Of a stretch of 64,000 bases of DNA, positions 1-10,642 are shown one piece after another. The stretch's first letter is position 1, and each line of letters starts with the position of its first letter. Under the pieces are notes generated by a model. The model saw only the letters and a program-made list of their open reading frames with translations, was not told where the DNA came from and ran no database searches. Origin of the DNA: Romanomermis culicivorax (taxonomy: Eukaryota > Nematoda > Enoplea > Mermithida > Mermithidae); assembly GCA_963922205.1 (NCBI GenBank), contig CAWUHX010000244.1, positions 1 to 64,000 on the forward strand, read 5' to 3'. A program made the translations under genes and the position numbers.

Positions 1-111
1 CACACTGGCTTATTATGATTAAGCTAACGGGGTTTCCATCAGCCTATTGATTGTCTGTGTGTTGTTATTCTAATTAAACAAATAGTGTTTATTTTAGGTA
101 CCAAATTTGCA

Positions 112-526
112 ATGCCAAAAAATCTCTCTAGCATTCTTTGGGATTATTTTGAAATAACAAGCGATAATAAATCTCAATGCAAGCTTTGCCCTCTAAAATT
201 ATCCCGTACCGGCGGTGGCCCTACAACTTCACTTCGAAAACACTTGGAGGTGAAGCACAAGGAGGCGTATAACGAATATCTCGAAAAGAAGAAACAGCAG
301 GAGTCGGAGGATTGTAGGCCTAAGTTTTTACATTTTTTTATACAGTAAATTTGGTCTCGCAAAAGCATTGATTTTTATTTTAGTACTAAGTTCATCGGAT
401 AAAAAAACCACGCCAAGCACAGCTCGAAAATCGTTGCAGGACAATATAAAGCAACAATCGACTCTTGATGGAACTATAACAAAGGTGAAAATAGGAAAAA
501 TGTGGCGCAGGATTGGTTTACAATGA
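112..526 (+). pseudogene. BED zinc finger of a hAT transposase (truncated)
   Basis: The reading frame starts at ATG 112 and encodes a BED-type finger: a WDYF start, then C-x2-C (CKLCPLKL), and H-x4-H after SLRKHLEVKHKE. This is the DNA-binding N-terminus of many hAT transposases. A likely intron spans 314-383 (GT at 314, AG at 382-383). The second exon continues with a polar Ser/Lys/Gln linker ending in a KQQSTLDG-like stretch, usual before the hAT catalytic domain, then meets TGA at 524-526. No DDE/RNase-H-like domain follows, so this is a truncated transposase. A domesticated BED protein is possible but less likely inside a transposon end. Confidence 0.6.
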
Positions 527-737
527 TCTGCGCTCTCGTCTGGCTGGGGATTTATGGGAAAAACTTTTGTTTTTGAAATACAATCTGACTTTGATCGAAA
601 TATAGCCATCTATGCAACGTTGGTCTGTTAAGTTTTGCAAACTAAAATAAAATTGGTGATAAATTGAGTTTACTAAACTAAAATTTTCAAAAAAATTTAC
701 ATTTTTGAGTAAAAACTCCGAGTCTGATACAAATTTT

Positions 738-850
738 ATTCGAGTCCGAGTCCGAGTCTGGCAAAAAAACTTATTCGAGTCCGAGTCCGAGTCTGGAAAA
801 ATTTTTTATTCGAGTCCGAGTCCGAGTCTGGAAAAATACCGAGTCTCGAG
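738..850 (+). repeat. GAGTCC subterminal tandem repeat
   Basis: Imperfect tandem units of CGAGTCCGAGTCCGAGTCTGG separated by short AT-rich stretches, in three blocks. Subterminal hexamer clusters like this are typical of hAT elements, where transposase binds. It belongs to the element ending at 873. Confidence 0.7.
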
Positions 851-873
851 TCTGAGTACTCATTGCATCCCTA

Positions 874-1610
874 CTATGTACATATGTACACCACTGCACA
901 CTATTCTTTGATTTTTTCATCAGCTTCAACGTATTATCTCATGTTTTAATTGGAAATGTTGAATATGTGGTTTGATGAGGCAAGATAATTCATGAATTAT
1001 GAAAGGCAAAGTTAATAAAATACATAATGAACGGAAAAGTGTTCATCGCAAAAGTCAAAAATTGAAACGATAGTTCATTTTTTAACAGAATTCGGATACA
1101 TTTGTAAGCAAACAAATGACTTTAGAGAAATAGGGGGGAAAATTTGACCTCTCCTCCCATTCACACCTGCAAGAGGTCCGACCAGTTGGCTATATACACC
1201 ATTAAATTCGTTTTTGAGGTGAGAGAGTAGCCAACTTCCCAAGGTTTTGAATGAGGAGGCCAGCAAGCGCTAAGAAAATGCGTTTTTTGACCAAAATTGT
1301 ACAAAAACACGCCCCTGTTTGATAGACAAAAAATTAGTATTTTTCGTCGATTTTCGCACGGCTAATGAGGGTAGCTGTCGACAACCGAAATTTGGTGGAG
1401 AGAATCGAGGACAACTGTCTATAAGAATGAAATTTCTGGAGGAGGCCCTTCTCTTATCTCTCTTATTCACAGATTATGCCTCCACTTTGGGAAAACGTCG
1501 GGAGAAAAAAGAAACAGTTCGCGAATCACTATTTTTCGTCAAATTGGTGGTGAAAAAATTGGCAACCCAAAAAAATTTGGGCTTTTTTGCCTAATGACCG
1601 TCGAAAAAAT
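874..1610. other. Repeat debris without a gene
   Basis: Around 900-970 is a short piece matching the 1.1-kb 'CAAGCCA' repeat family seen at 12.4, 13.6 and 16.9 kb. At about 1166-1195 is the left end of a CATACCTG-family hAT MITE (ACCTGCAAGAGGTCCGACC). The open frames here have no recognisable content. Confidence 0.5.
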
Positions 1611-1612
1611 TT

Positions 1613-2020
1613 TTGGGGATTCGAAGCAAAGCTAATGCTTTCGACAAATTTTTCAATTCCATTTTTGACAAAAAATGTATTCCAAACGTTTCTGTAGCAG
1701 ACAGAAAACTTGAGGTCGTATTTTCACCAGACGCTGTGTTAAAGGCATTAAGCAAATTGAGATCATCATTATATGTAGGTCCAGATGGTTTATGTGCACT
1801 CTTTCTCAAAAAATTAATGCATGTTTAACAGATTCCGCTAACCATCATTTTTGAAGTTTCTTATAGAACTAGCACGCTACCTTCACTTTGGCTTGAGGCT
1901 TTAGTCATCCCTATTTTTATGAACGGTTCATCTTCTGTTGAGAACTGAAGGCCCATTTCCCTATGCTGTGTAATTTGTAAGCTTATGGAATCTATCATAA
2001 ACAAGTTCCTTACGACCATT
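1613..2020 (+). pseudogene. LINE reverse transcriptase fragment
   Basis: Translated pieces resemble the linker and first RT motifs of jockey/CR1-type non-LTR retrotransposons: a segment ending SLYVGPDGLCALFLKKL, then RPISLCCVICKLMESIINK at about 1950-2010. The second piece closely parallels RPVSLCCVACKVMEKIINQ in the copy near 6.8 kb, so both belong to one LINE family. Stops and frame changes break it, and a short element follows at 2021. Only the 5' part of the RT is present. Confidence 0.7.
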
Positions 2021-2290
2021 GCATGTAACGGGAAAACGAGATCTGGAGGGGGGTCGAACAAGTTTTTTGGTGCCTGGGGTCGCTGACTCCCTAAAATTTT
2101 GTGGGAGGGCTCTCTGAAAGCAAAAAAATCAATTTTTTCGCCAATAAAGCACGAAAAAACAATTCAAAAATAGTAATTTTTATCTAAAAACTGGAAAAAA
2201 TGTATTCATGGTGCGAAGCACCGAGAAATTACTGGCCCTGCCTCAAACAAGTCGCTCGACCCCCCAGACCTCGGAGCCCCGTTACATGTA
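2021..2290. mobile_element. Short inverted-repeat element (CATGTAAC family)
   Basis: It begins GCATGTAACGGG and ends CCCGTTACATGTA, an inverted pair. The interior shares wording with copies near 2.5, 10.9, 20.7, 31.5, 34.6, 38.6 and 49.8 kb (a G-rich stretch with GTCGGGCGACTT, then AT-rich sequence containing GGCGCGAAGCGCC-like and GGCTAGCCAT-like motifs). No clear 8-bp duplication was found here, so the superfamily is an inference from the similar CATACCTG family. Confidence 0.5.
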
Positions 2291-2440
2291 CAAATTTAAG
2301 AATATTGCAAGAATAAATGTCACAGCATAAGCTTAAGCCTAGGAATAAGCCTATGCATAAGCCCCGCCGCGTTAATCCCCTTCCAATATCCCACTATGTT
2401 CACCTGTGTATAACGTTTATAGGATAAGTGTGAACCAGAC

Positions 2441-2826
2441 CATACATGAAACGTGGCCACGAAGTTTTGGGGGGGGGGGGTCGGACGACTTTTTTGGGCC
2501 GGGGGTCAAATCGATTGTTTTTCACGAAGAAAGTCCGAAAAATAGTTCAAAAAATAGTAATTTGTTTCTAATAAGACCGAAAAATGTGTTCATGGCATGA
2601 AGCGCCCAGAAAATTTACATTTTTGTTCAAAAATTGACAATTTTCATCGAAAAATTAACATTTTTCAGTATTTTTCCGTCTTACGGCTACCATATGGTTA
2701 GCCATAGGATCGGAAAATCCTGGGGAGGGGGTCGCCCAATAGCTAGCCATAAGGTTGACGATTTCTGGAAGGGGTGTCCTATGACAAAAATTTTTTCCAG
2801 ATTTTTATATCTTTGATTGCATGTTA
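2441..2826. mobile_element. CATACATG-family MITE
   Basis: The left end is CATACATGAAACG at 2441, followed by the family body: a G-tract, TCGGACGACTTTTTTGGGCC, and an internal GGCTACCATATGGTTAGCCA palindrome near 2684-2706. The right end is degraded, somewhere near GCATGTTACAG at about 2820, so the boundary is approximate. Confidence 0.5.
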
Positions 2827-2829
2827 CAG

Positions 2830-4129
2830 GTAAATCGATGATGCTGATCACGAATAATGCCAGTAGATGTCATACTATCAAATATGTTGACTGTGTGTTT
2901 GCATTTTTATCAGCCTGTAGTTTACTGATACTGTGCAGCATAGCTTCCAAAATTGGCATTTTTTTGGGAATTATGACGGGATCAATTTTTTCCATTGAAA
3001 TTTGGTAAATCGATAAAACATAAATTATGTCACGCGTATATATTGTAATATACCGATGATTATTAACAAAAAAAACATTAACAAAAAATAACTGCAGTAA
3101 AACAAGTATAAAACGCTTAAATCGCAGCTTCGGAAATCTAATAGCTTCGGGAACTGTTGCCGTGACCAAATATAAATTTTTGAGCCGAAAGTCAGAAAGA
3201 TCGGGAAAAGCACGGATAACATTAGCTATATTAAAAATGGAACAATAAAAGCGACAAAATAATGCACACTACACTCACTCGAAGTGAATTATTGACTATT
3301 GTAATTTTGTAAAGTGTAAACTGATGGTTTTTATACAATAAAATATAGGTTGATAAAAATTCAAACTCACAGCAAATATTTCCTGGTCAATATATTTGAT
3401 AGCACGGTGAACTACTGGCATATTCATGATCAGCATCATTGATTTACTCGTTACATAATCAAAAATATGCAAATTTGAAAAAAAATCGCCATAGGACACC
3501 CTATTTCATGTCAAAATATTCACTTTTAGGGAAAACCATTGACATATTCGTAATCAACATCATCATTTTGGTCGGAAATATGCAAATTTGAGAAAATTTT
3601 GAAAAAAAAAATTACGTACCCTCTAAACTACACAAGTGCCGTTCTTTGGCCTTTTTGGGAAAAATTTCGACTTTTTTCGACCCCCTCCCAACTGGTCGGA
3701 CCTCTTACAGGTATTCTAATGATATCGATTTTTCGATTTGAATGAATCCAACACAGAAAGTAAGAATTTCAGTTTCATATTCCGAATCTGACTGAGTGAA
3801 CAGAGAATATTCAGAATTTATTTTCATTCATCAGTCATTGAAAGCCTATAAAGTTTGCTGCAACAATACTAATACACTCTTCGAAGAGAAATCGTAAGCG
3901 CTCGGGTCAAATATACGCGTAGGAAACATTATATTAATTTATTCGGCGCCAGGCGCCGAAAATTTTTTACATTTTCAGTCCTTAAAACGTCTAAAAATCA
4001 AGGAAGTTTAATGTTTGATCAGCCAAAAATTTTGTGCCAATTGGCAGAAACGGTCAAAATTTTTTGTGCCATTTCAAATTTTTTTGTGCCAAAAATCATG
4101 TTTTGGCACAAAAAACACTGGGTCGGACA
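2830..4129. other. AT-rich intergenic DNA with a MITE tail
   Basis: No supportable gene. At about 3640-3716 is the right half of a CATACCTG-family MITE (CCCAACTGGTCGGACCTCTTACAGGTAT). A GTGCCAAAAAT-like motif recurs at 4030-4115 just outside the next transposon. The rest is unique-looking AT-rich sequence. Confidence 0.4.
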
Positions 4130-5363
4130 CAGGGTTGGCAAAAACCCAGTTTTTGAAATCTTCATTTTTGGGTTTTTGGGTTTTTTGGTGGGTTTTTCTG
4201 GGTTTTCGGTGGGTTTTTCTAGGGTTTTTGTTCCAGTTTTGTACTAATGAATGATCATTTTACTTAAAATATGTATGAGAATGTTATTTTTAATGTATAA
4301 AGTGTATTAAATTGCTGAACAGTGTTCAAGACTGACTATATATTTGGTTGTAACATATTTACACGAGTCACGACTGCACATTGCACAACGATTTTATCGA
4401 TTTGGCTCATTAAAACAGCGAACCAGAAACAAAAAAAAGAAAGAAAAAAATGAAAACATAGAAAAATTCAGTACAGAAAACAACAAAAAACAAAAAAAGA
4501 AAAGAAAAACAAAAAAACAAGCAGAAAAAAATCAAAAAAAAGAAAAAACAACGAACCAGAAACAAAAAAAAAGAAAGAAAAAAAAACATAAAAATCAATA
4601 CCATACAGAAAACAAAAAAAACCAAAGGGAAAAAACGAAAAACAAACAAGAAAAACAAAAAAAAGAAAAACTAACGAACCACAAACAAAAAATAAACAGA
4701 AAAAAATTAAAAAAAAAACAAAAAACAACGAACCAGAAACAAAAAAAGAAAGAAAAAATGAAAACATAAAAAAAATACAATACAGAAAACAACGAAAAAT
4801 AAAAAAAGATAAACAAAAAACAAACAGGAAAAAACGAAAAAATGAAACAAAAAAAGAAAAAAATTTAAAATTTTTGAAAACATTTAAAAATTTAGAAATT
4901 TAAGTAATAAATACCGAAAGTAGTGCAAAATATTGATTTTTTAAAATTAACTTTGAAACTTTGAAGAATAAACAAATTTTCTTATCAAAAAAATTGATGA
5001 CGTCATTTTTTACCTTATCAAATTATAGGAATCGTGTTTTTTCAATCCACGATTAAAATAGGCCGATTCATCGGGCAAAGATTTGACTTCCGTAGCGCAG
5101 GAACCGTGTTTTTCCCATTCGTGTTTCCTATGAAAATTTTTTTTTTTAATTTTGAAAAAATTAAAAAAAAAATTTTTTAATGAAAAAAATAAAACGAAAA
5201 CAAAAAATTTTAGGAAACATAAAAAAAATTTAAAATATAAAAAAAGTTTAAAATTTAAAAAAAACTAAAAACTAAATTCTTTTTCTGAAAACAATACTAT
5301 CTGAAAATTTAAAAAAATTAAGAAAAACCCAAAAACCCAAAAACCCAGGTCTTGCCAACCCTG
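4130..5363. mobile_element. Non-autonomous hAT element, CAGGGTTGGCAA ends
   Basis: The termini are CAGGGTTGGCAAAAACCCAG on the left and CTTGCCAACCCTG on the right, a 12-bp inverted repeat. They are flanked by a perfect 8-bp target-site duplication, GTCGGACA (4122-4129 and 5364-5371), the hAT signature. The interior is low-complexity: a block with repeated ACGAACCAGAAAC units embedded in A-rich, almost pyrimidine-free sequence (about 4410-4860). No transposase is visible. Confidence 0.9.
4410..4870 (+). repeat. Strand-asymmetric A-rich degenerate tandem repeat
   Basis: This stretch consists almost only of A with scattered G and C. The motif GAACCAGAAACAAAAAAA recurs at roughly 4416, 4550, 4673 and 4729, suggesting decayed tandem units inside the hAT element. 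The long open frame on this strand, and the three Phe-rich frames on the other, result from the base composition. Confidence 0.6.
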
Positions 5364-5371
5364 GTCGGACA

Positions 5372-5886
5372 TCGTATGGCCTAAGCCTAAGCGCAAACCT
5401 GAGCCTAAGCCTAAGCCAGAAAATTTGCCAGAAACAACTGTAAATATCAATAAATTTTTTCGACCAGTCAAAATATAACAGATCTCGCCCCGCAATGCCT
5501 GATCAACAGACGCGGTTGTCAATTCCGTACAGTAATGAACGATATTAGCAGCGGGACTTGAAAAATAGTAAGCGTTAATACATAGTTGTCATTCAGAGAT
5601 GAGCACTTACTGTGCGATGCAAACTTCCGGTGTGTAATGATGACTGATGTCTACAAACAGTTCACTGAAAGTGGGCTTCGCGGATTGATTTTACGTCAAA
5701 TTCACTGTTACCCACTTTTTTCGCCAAATTTGATTCTGGCCAGGTTTTTTTTGCACCCGACAACCCGAAGATGCATTGTTATGCGCACCCACCGTTTTTT
5801 CTCTCCTATTCGTGAACAGAAGTTCTAAAATCACCGTCTAGAATGATGTCTTCAAATTCCTTCTTCAATAAACGCAAAAGTTCATG
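5372..5886. other. No gene recognised
   Basis: Unique AT-rich sequence. A short run of alternating GCCTAAG-like repeats sits at 5380-5415 next to the duplicated target site. Nothing coding could be supported. Confidence 0.3.
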
Positions 5887-5894
5887 TTGCAAAT

Positions 5895-6124
5895 CATACC
5901 TGTAAGACCTCCGACCAGTTGGGGGAGGGGTAAATCCGAAATTTTGGGAGGGGGTAGGAAAACGTCGAAATTTTTCCCAAAAAAAGGCCAAAAAACATAC
6001 ACTTTTTTGAAAATTTTTTTAACTTTTTCCAAACTGGGGGGGGGGGGTTGGGGGGGGAAATGATTTTGGGTACAGGGTTGGCCAAGTTGGGGGGGGGTCC
6101 CCCCCCTTCCCAAATACAGGTATG
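5895..6124. mobile_element. hAT MITE, CATACCTG family
   Basis: The ends are CATACCTGTAAGACC and AATACAGGTATG. A perfect 8-bp target-site duplication, TTGCAAAT, lies at 5887-5894 and 6125-6132. The subterminal CGACCAGTTGGGGG and internal long G-runs are the family hallmark. At 230 bp it is non-autonomous. Confidence 0.9.
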
Positions 6125-6132
6125 TTGCAAAT

Positions 6133-6739
6133 TTTTGAAAAATTCCAAGTATCGAGAGAAAAAATTGAGAGAGTTGACGAAAAATCTCTATTTCGAGGAA
6201 ATACTGACAGTTAACGATTCGGAAATGGGACGAGCTAACTTGAATGATATAATATGATGAGAATCATCAATCAATAAGTGGAAGTAGGCCGCGCCTGATA
6301 GAAAGCAGTGATTATTATAACCCATGACCGGCGCCAAGCGCCGGAAAAATTTTTAGATTTTGATAACCCAAAATTTTTCTTCATTTCCAAATTCTTTCCT
6401 CAGAAGACCTCATTTGGGGGAAAAAAGGTGATGCGCACTGTTTATTTCCTCGAAGATTTCCTCCACATGAGATATTGACCGCTTTCTAGGAAATAAATGT
6501 TCAAAAAATTCATTTTCCGGCGTTTTAGAAAATAATAAACTCAAAAAAACTTTCGGCGCTTGGCGCTGGAAGTCTGTGTATCAATTTTTCTGTTTCGCCC
6601 TAATTTATGAAACGTGGTTGACTCAAAGCTCATTGCACAGCTTATTATTTGATTTGCCTATTTCTACAAGAAACTATACCTAGTTCTCGCTAAACCTTTA
6701 TCAAAAATTTTTGAAATAATCTTATAAAACAGGATCTAT
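6133..6739. other. No gene recognised
   Basis: AT-rich sequence with two GGCGC(C/T)-containing palindromic motifs (near 6330 and 6555) similar to one near 3950. No coding content could be supported. Confidence 0.3.
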
Positions 6740-6953
6740 TCCTGAGCTGTAGCAGAAGCTGTAGTAGTGCTCATATTCAAGAAAGGTGACCTTATTGTAA
6801 TCGAAAATTATAGACCTGTTTCACTCTGTTGCGTCGCCTGCAAAGTGATGGAAAAAATCATAAATCAAAACCTCATGAATTATCTTGAGATATCAAACCT
6901 CTTGTCTAGTAAACAATATGGTTTTAGGAAGAATAAATCATGTTCTCTACAAC

Positions 6954-7111
6954 CAGGGCCGTGCACAAGGGGGGGTGCGGGGGCGGCCGCCCCTCCCCCA
7001 TTGAGGCAGTAGGCACACAGTATATCCGCGTAAGATGAACATTTTCTGGGGCTATTCAGTGAAAAAATCTAGTCCGCCCCCCCCCATGAAAAAATCCTGC
7101 GCACGGACCCG
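6954..7111. mobile_element. 158-bp hAT MITE inside the LINE
   Basis: The ends CAGGGCCGTGCAC and GCGCACGGACCCG form an imperfect inverted repeat. They are flanked by TCTACAAC (6946-6953) and TCCACAAC (7112-7119), which match at 7 of 8 bases. The interior is GC-rich with C- and G-runs, unlike the AT-rich LINE around it. Confidence 0.75.
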
Positions 7112-7264
7112 TCCACAACTATTATACTGCAGGAATATTTGGACTCGTTCACTTGATGAAAATATACCATTAGATGTAATCTATATTGATTTCAGCAAAG
7201 CTTTTGATACTGTTCCCCATGACCTATTACTAAAAAAATTAAATGATTTTAGAGTACCTATTAT

Positions 7265-8623
7265 CAGGGTTGGCAAGGCTTTGGTTTTTTGGTTTTTGGT
7301 TTTTTTGGTTTTTTAAAAAAACCAAAAAATTGGAAAATCTCTGGTTTTTTGGTTTTTTTGGTTTTTTTCAAAAATCATTGGGAAACTGTTTTTTCACATT
7401 AGTTGATCTTCTAGGCATGTATTGGTGTCTATCTAAATCAACAAAACAATTAACTTAGTTTAATTGACTTCACTATAAAGTAGAAAAAAGTCGTATTTTT
7501 ATGATACATTTCGTACACAAAAGATGTAATATAAATCAATCGATATCCTTTGTATCCATCTTGCAACCACACATTCAGTACATGAGTCAACTTTGCTATA
7601 ATTTGCTCACAAAAATGTAGACACTAAATCTTTCGTGGAGTGTACTCCGACCATACGGGGTGACATCCATTGACCTGATCCATATCATCTTCAAAATGTT
7701 ATAAAATATGATTGAGTTTAATATACTGAATCTATAGTTACGGTAAGCTTTTTTATTTTCTTAGCTTGAAATTTCAAAATATAGATGAGACAACAATAAT
7801 AAAATTTTATGCAGATCAGTTAAGCATACTGTAGGTTAACAAAGAGAGGAGCTTATGAGTGGTTCATTTTTATGGGACTTGACGTCGCTACTAAGTAGAA
7901 AAAATCATACAAAAATATGTATATATATATAATAAGACCCATTTGCTGTAGTTATAGCTCGCAGACAGGTTTGAGAAGCAAAAATTTGGAAACATCTGAA
8001 ATGTCTATGTGTGACCTTCAACTGCAGTTTGTAATATTAATAACATATGTAATAATCTATCAATTTAAAACCCTCTTATCGAAAACGGTAGACCTAAAAA
8101 TTGTCATTTCAACTTCTCTGTGCATATGTTTGTATATATGTGATGCATTGATACAATCATGTAGTTGATTTCTTTTGAGTTTTGATTACATACATTGTGT
8201 ATTGTATATTTCTCTTTATTTGTAATTTTTCTTCTTTTCCTTGAATTTGCCCCTTACAAATCGCATGCTCTGTTCCATTTTTACATTCCTTGTGTTCTTC
8301 ACTCATGGTTCCTTTTTTATGTGCCCACTATTACTGTATTTCTATTGCTAAATAGGGATTTTCTATAGCATAAAATAATGACACTTCTGATAAGATTAAT
8401 ACTTCTAGCTGCCATTTTACGGTTCCCTAACTAATCTTAGATGATACAGAGAGCTTCCAGCAGTTTTTTATATAGTTATTTTGATGTACCAAACATTCTA
8501 AAGAATTAAACTAGAAAAAACCACTAAAAAACCATAGAAAAACCAAAAAAACCATTAAAAACCATTAAAAAACCAAAAAACCAAAAAGTCGAAATTTCAA
8601 AAGTTTGGTTTTTGCCAACCCTG
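7265..8623. mobile_element. Non-autonomous hAT element inside the LINE
   Basis: The ends are CAGGGTTGGCAAGG and TTTGCCAACCCTG, with a perfect 8-bp target duplication CCTATTAT (7257-7264 and 8624-8631). The TIR is that of the element at 4130-5363, and both have subterminal simple repeats (here TTTTTGG on the left and AAAAACC on the right), so they are one family with unrelated interiors. The 1359-bp interior shows no transposase. Confidence 0.92.
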
Positions 8624-9330
8624 CCTATTATATGCCAAAAATGGATCATGGCTTTTCTCAGCCCAAAATATCAAACAGTCAAAGTAGGTTTGGAAATATC
8701 TAGTTATTTGCCTGTTACAAGTAGTTTACCACAAGGAAGTGTTCTTGGTCCTACTCTCTTTTTGATTTTTATAAATGATTTGTGTACCTTGGAATATCAA
8801 AGTGATCTTGTACTCTTTGCTGACAATCTAAAAATTTTTAACAAAGCAGTAAACTTTGGTCAACAGCAAAATGATTTGAATAGAGTTATTGAGTGCTCCA
8901 TGCAAAATCGATTGTTTGTGGCCAAAAATAAGGGTAACGTCTTACACCTTGGGAAAAATAACCCTAAACAAATTTACTTATTGGGAGATTCAACTTTATC
9001 TAAGGTTAGTCAAGTAAAAGATCTTGGAATCATAATTACTGACACTCTCTCACAAACTGCTCAGTGTGCTACCGTTTAAGAAAGCCTCATGGATTGCAAA
9101 CCTAATAAGCTTCACATCCAGAGATAAAAATTCATTAACAAAAGCGTATATCACATAAGGTATGTTCGTCCTATACTTGAATATTCTACAGTTGTATGGA
9201 ATTCGAACTTACAATCTGATATCAACAAAATTGAAAATGTTCAGCGGAGATTTTCAAAAAAGTTATACAGATCTAACAACAATATATCGTATCTTGAGCG
9301 TCTAAACATCTTGAACCTTAACCTCTTGAT

Positions 9331-9536
9331 CATACTTGTAATTGGGGGTGACCCCCCCCCCAACTTGGCGACCATATACCCGACCCCCCCCCCCAGTTTG
9401 GAAAAAATCAGAAAAAATTGGCAAAAAGTGTATGTTTTTGGCCTTTTTTGGGAAAAATTTCGGCTTTTTTGACCCCCTCTCCCAAAATTTCGGATTTACC
9501 CCCCCCCCCCAACTGGTCCGACCTCTTACAGCTATG
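9331..9536. mobile_element. hAT MITE, CATACCTG family, inside the LINE
   Basis: It begins CATACTTGTAATTGGG and ends CCTCTTACAGCTATG. The target duplication CTCTTGAT is perfect (9323-9330 and 9537-9544). It carries the family's long C-runs and the AACTGGTCCGACCTC subterminal motif. Confidence 0.9.
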
Positions 9537-9935
9537 CTCTTGATCTCCGACGCCATCGCTTTGATCTTGTTCAGGCCTATAATATAATACACTGTAATAT
9601 TTTACCTTTCCGACAATTTTTCACTTACGTTCACTATAACAATCGTGCAAAAAATTTGTTCAAATTAGAGCTTTATAAATTACATCGTGATGTTTTCAAA
9701 TATGACTTTTGTAATCGTGTTGTTAAAGTATGGAATTCTTAGGATGAAGATACGGTGTCTTCGAGCAATGTGAACATTTTTTCAAACAGAATAAGTAAAA
9801 TGCATTTCGAATTTTTTGATGAGGTGTAACTTAATTTGCTAATTATGTTTAGCCGTTACACTTTTCCGTTTATTTTGTATTGTATTAACATTAACTTTCG
9901 TAATTAATAAAATATCTCATCTTATCTTATCTCTG

Positions 9936-10642
9936 CTCAAATCTGAACATCATGCTAGCCTGAAAATTTGTACCACAAATTTCAAAATATGTCTTGGAAA
10001 AATTTATTTCCAGCGTTCTAGATAAAAATTAAATAATTTTTCCATAGCTCCAAGCCGGAAGAAAGGCTTAATCAAAAACAGTCCGTACCTTGCTTTGGCT
10101 GACCACAGAGATGTCACTAGTGAAATTCCTTGGCGAGACATTTTTATTCGCTTTAGTTTTTTGTTGCTTTCTGCTATCATTAATTTTAATATATTCTCAT
10201 AATAATCTAACTTCAAACTCGAAAATGTTGGATTTTTTTTATTTTCTGGTAGATTAGTGACTGCAAAAGCATGAGAATGTTCCAATAAGCTCATAAAGGC
10301 ATAAATAAAGTATGTGTAAATATTTTGAACGGAAAAAACATGGCGAAAATGACGAAAAAAAATTTGACCTTTTCCGCCAAATGGCGAAAAGGTCCATGCG
10401 AGAAAGTGTCTATCGCTGTGTGAAAATTTGCTTTTCAGTACTGTCGCTATACATTATTTGGTGGCCAATTTTTTAAAGATTCTGTTTTTATTATCTCTCT
10501 TTCCACATAGCTTTCAAGTTTCGTTTGATTACTAGCAATACGTCTCATCGCTGAACGCACGTGGCTTGTAATACATTCAATCCATAACAATCTTCTCGTC
10601 ATATTGACGATATCGAGTCATTTCGACACGAATTGTGGCAAC
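9936..10642. other. Upstream of the coiled-coil gene; no gene recognised
   Basis: AT-rich sequence without supportable coding content. The last 150 bp before the proposed start codon at 10643 are less AT-rich and may hold the 5' leader, but no promoter motif could be named. Confidence 0.3.

Larger units (their letters stand above)
1..873 (+). mobile_element. hAT transposon fragment, right end
   Basis: The right end at 854-873 reads as a typical hAT terminus (the reverse complement begins TAGGGATGCAATGAGTACTC). The left end lies outside the window. Inside are a BED zinc-finger transposase exon and, nearer the end, a GAGTCC-type subterminal repeat. The transposase breaks off after its N-terminal part, so this copy is internally deleted. 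Family assignment rests on the TIR style plus the BED finger; the target-site duplication cannot be checked because the left end is missing. Confidence 0.6.
6740..9935 (+). pseudogene. LINE non-LTR retrotransposon, RT and 3' part, broken by three insertions
   Basis: The RT reads in pieces: FKKGDLIVIENYRPVSL and the following helix (6770-6945), then IYIDFSKAFDTVPHDLL (7170-7250), then SLPQGSVLGPTLFLIFINDL with LFADNLKIF (8735-8850). The C-terminal region is at 9080-9760, with YVRPILEYSTVVWNS and RRHRFDLVQAYN. This is the jockey/CR1-like RT order. The catalytic FADD is read here as FADN, so the second aspartate of the active-site pair is lost. Removing the insertions at 6954-7111 and 7265-8623, each with one target duplication, brings the flanking frames back into register. 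After 9760 come stops, then a TATCTCATCTTATCTTATC tail at about 9908-9933, a typical LINE 3' microsatellite tail. Confidence 0.85.

Noticed and set aside
4344-4816. 141-codon Lys/Asn/Gln-rich frame and several Phe-rich frames on the other strand
   Set aside because: They are caused by A-rich, stop-poor composition inside a hAT element; there is no domain or splice context.
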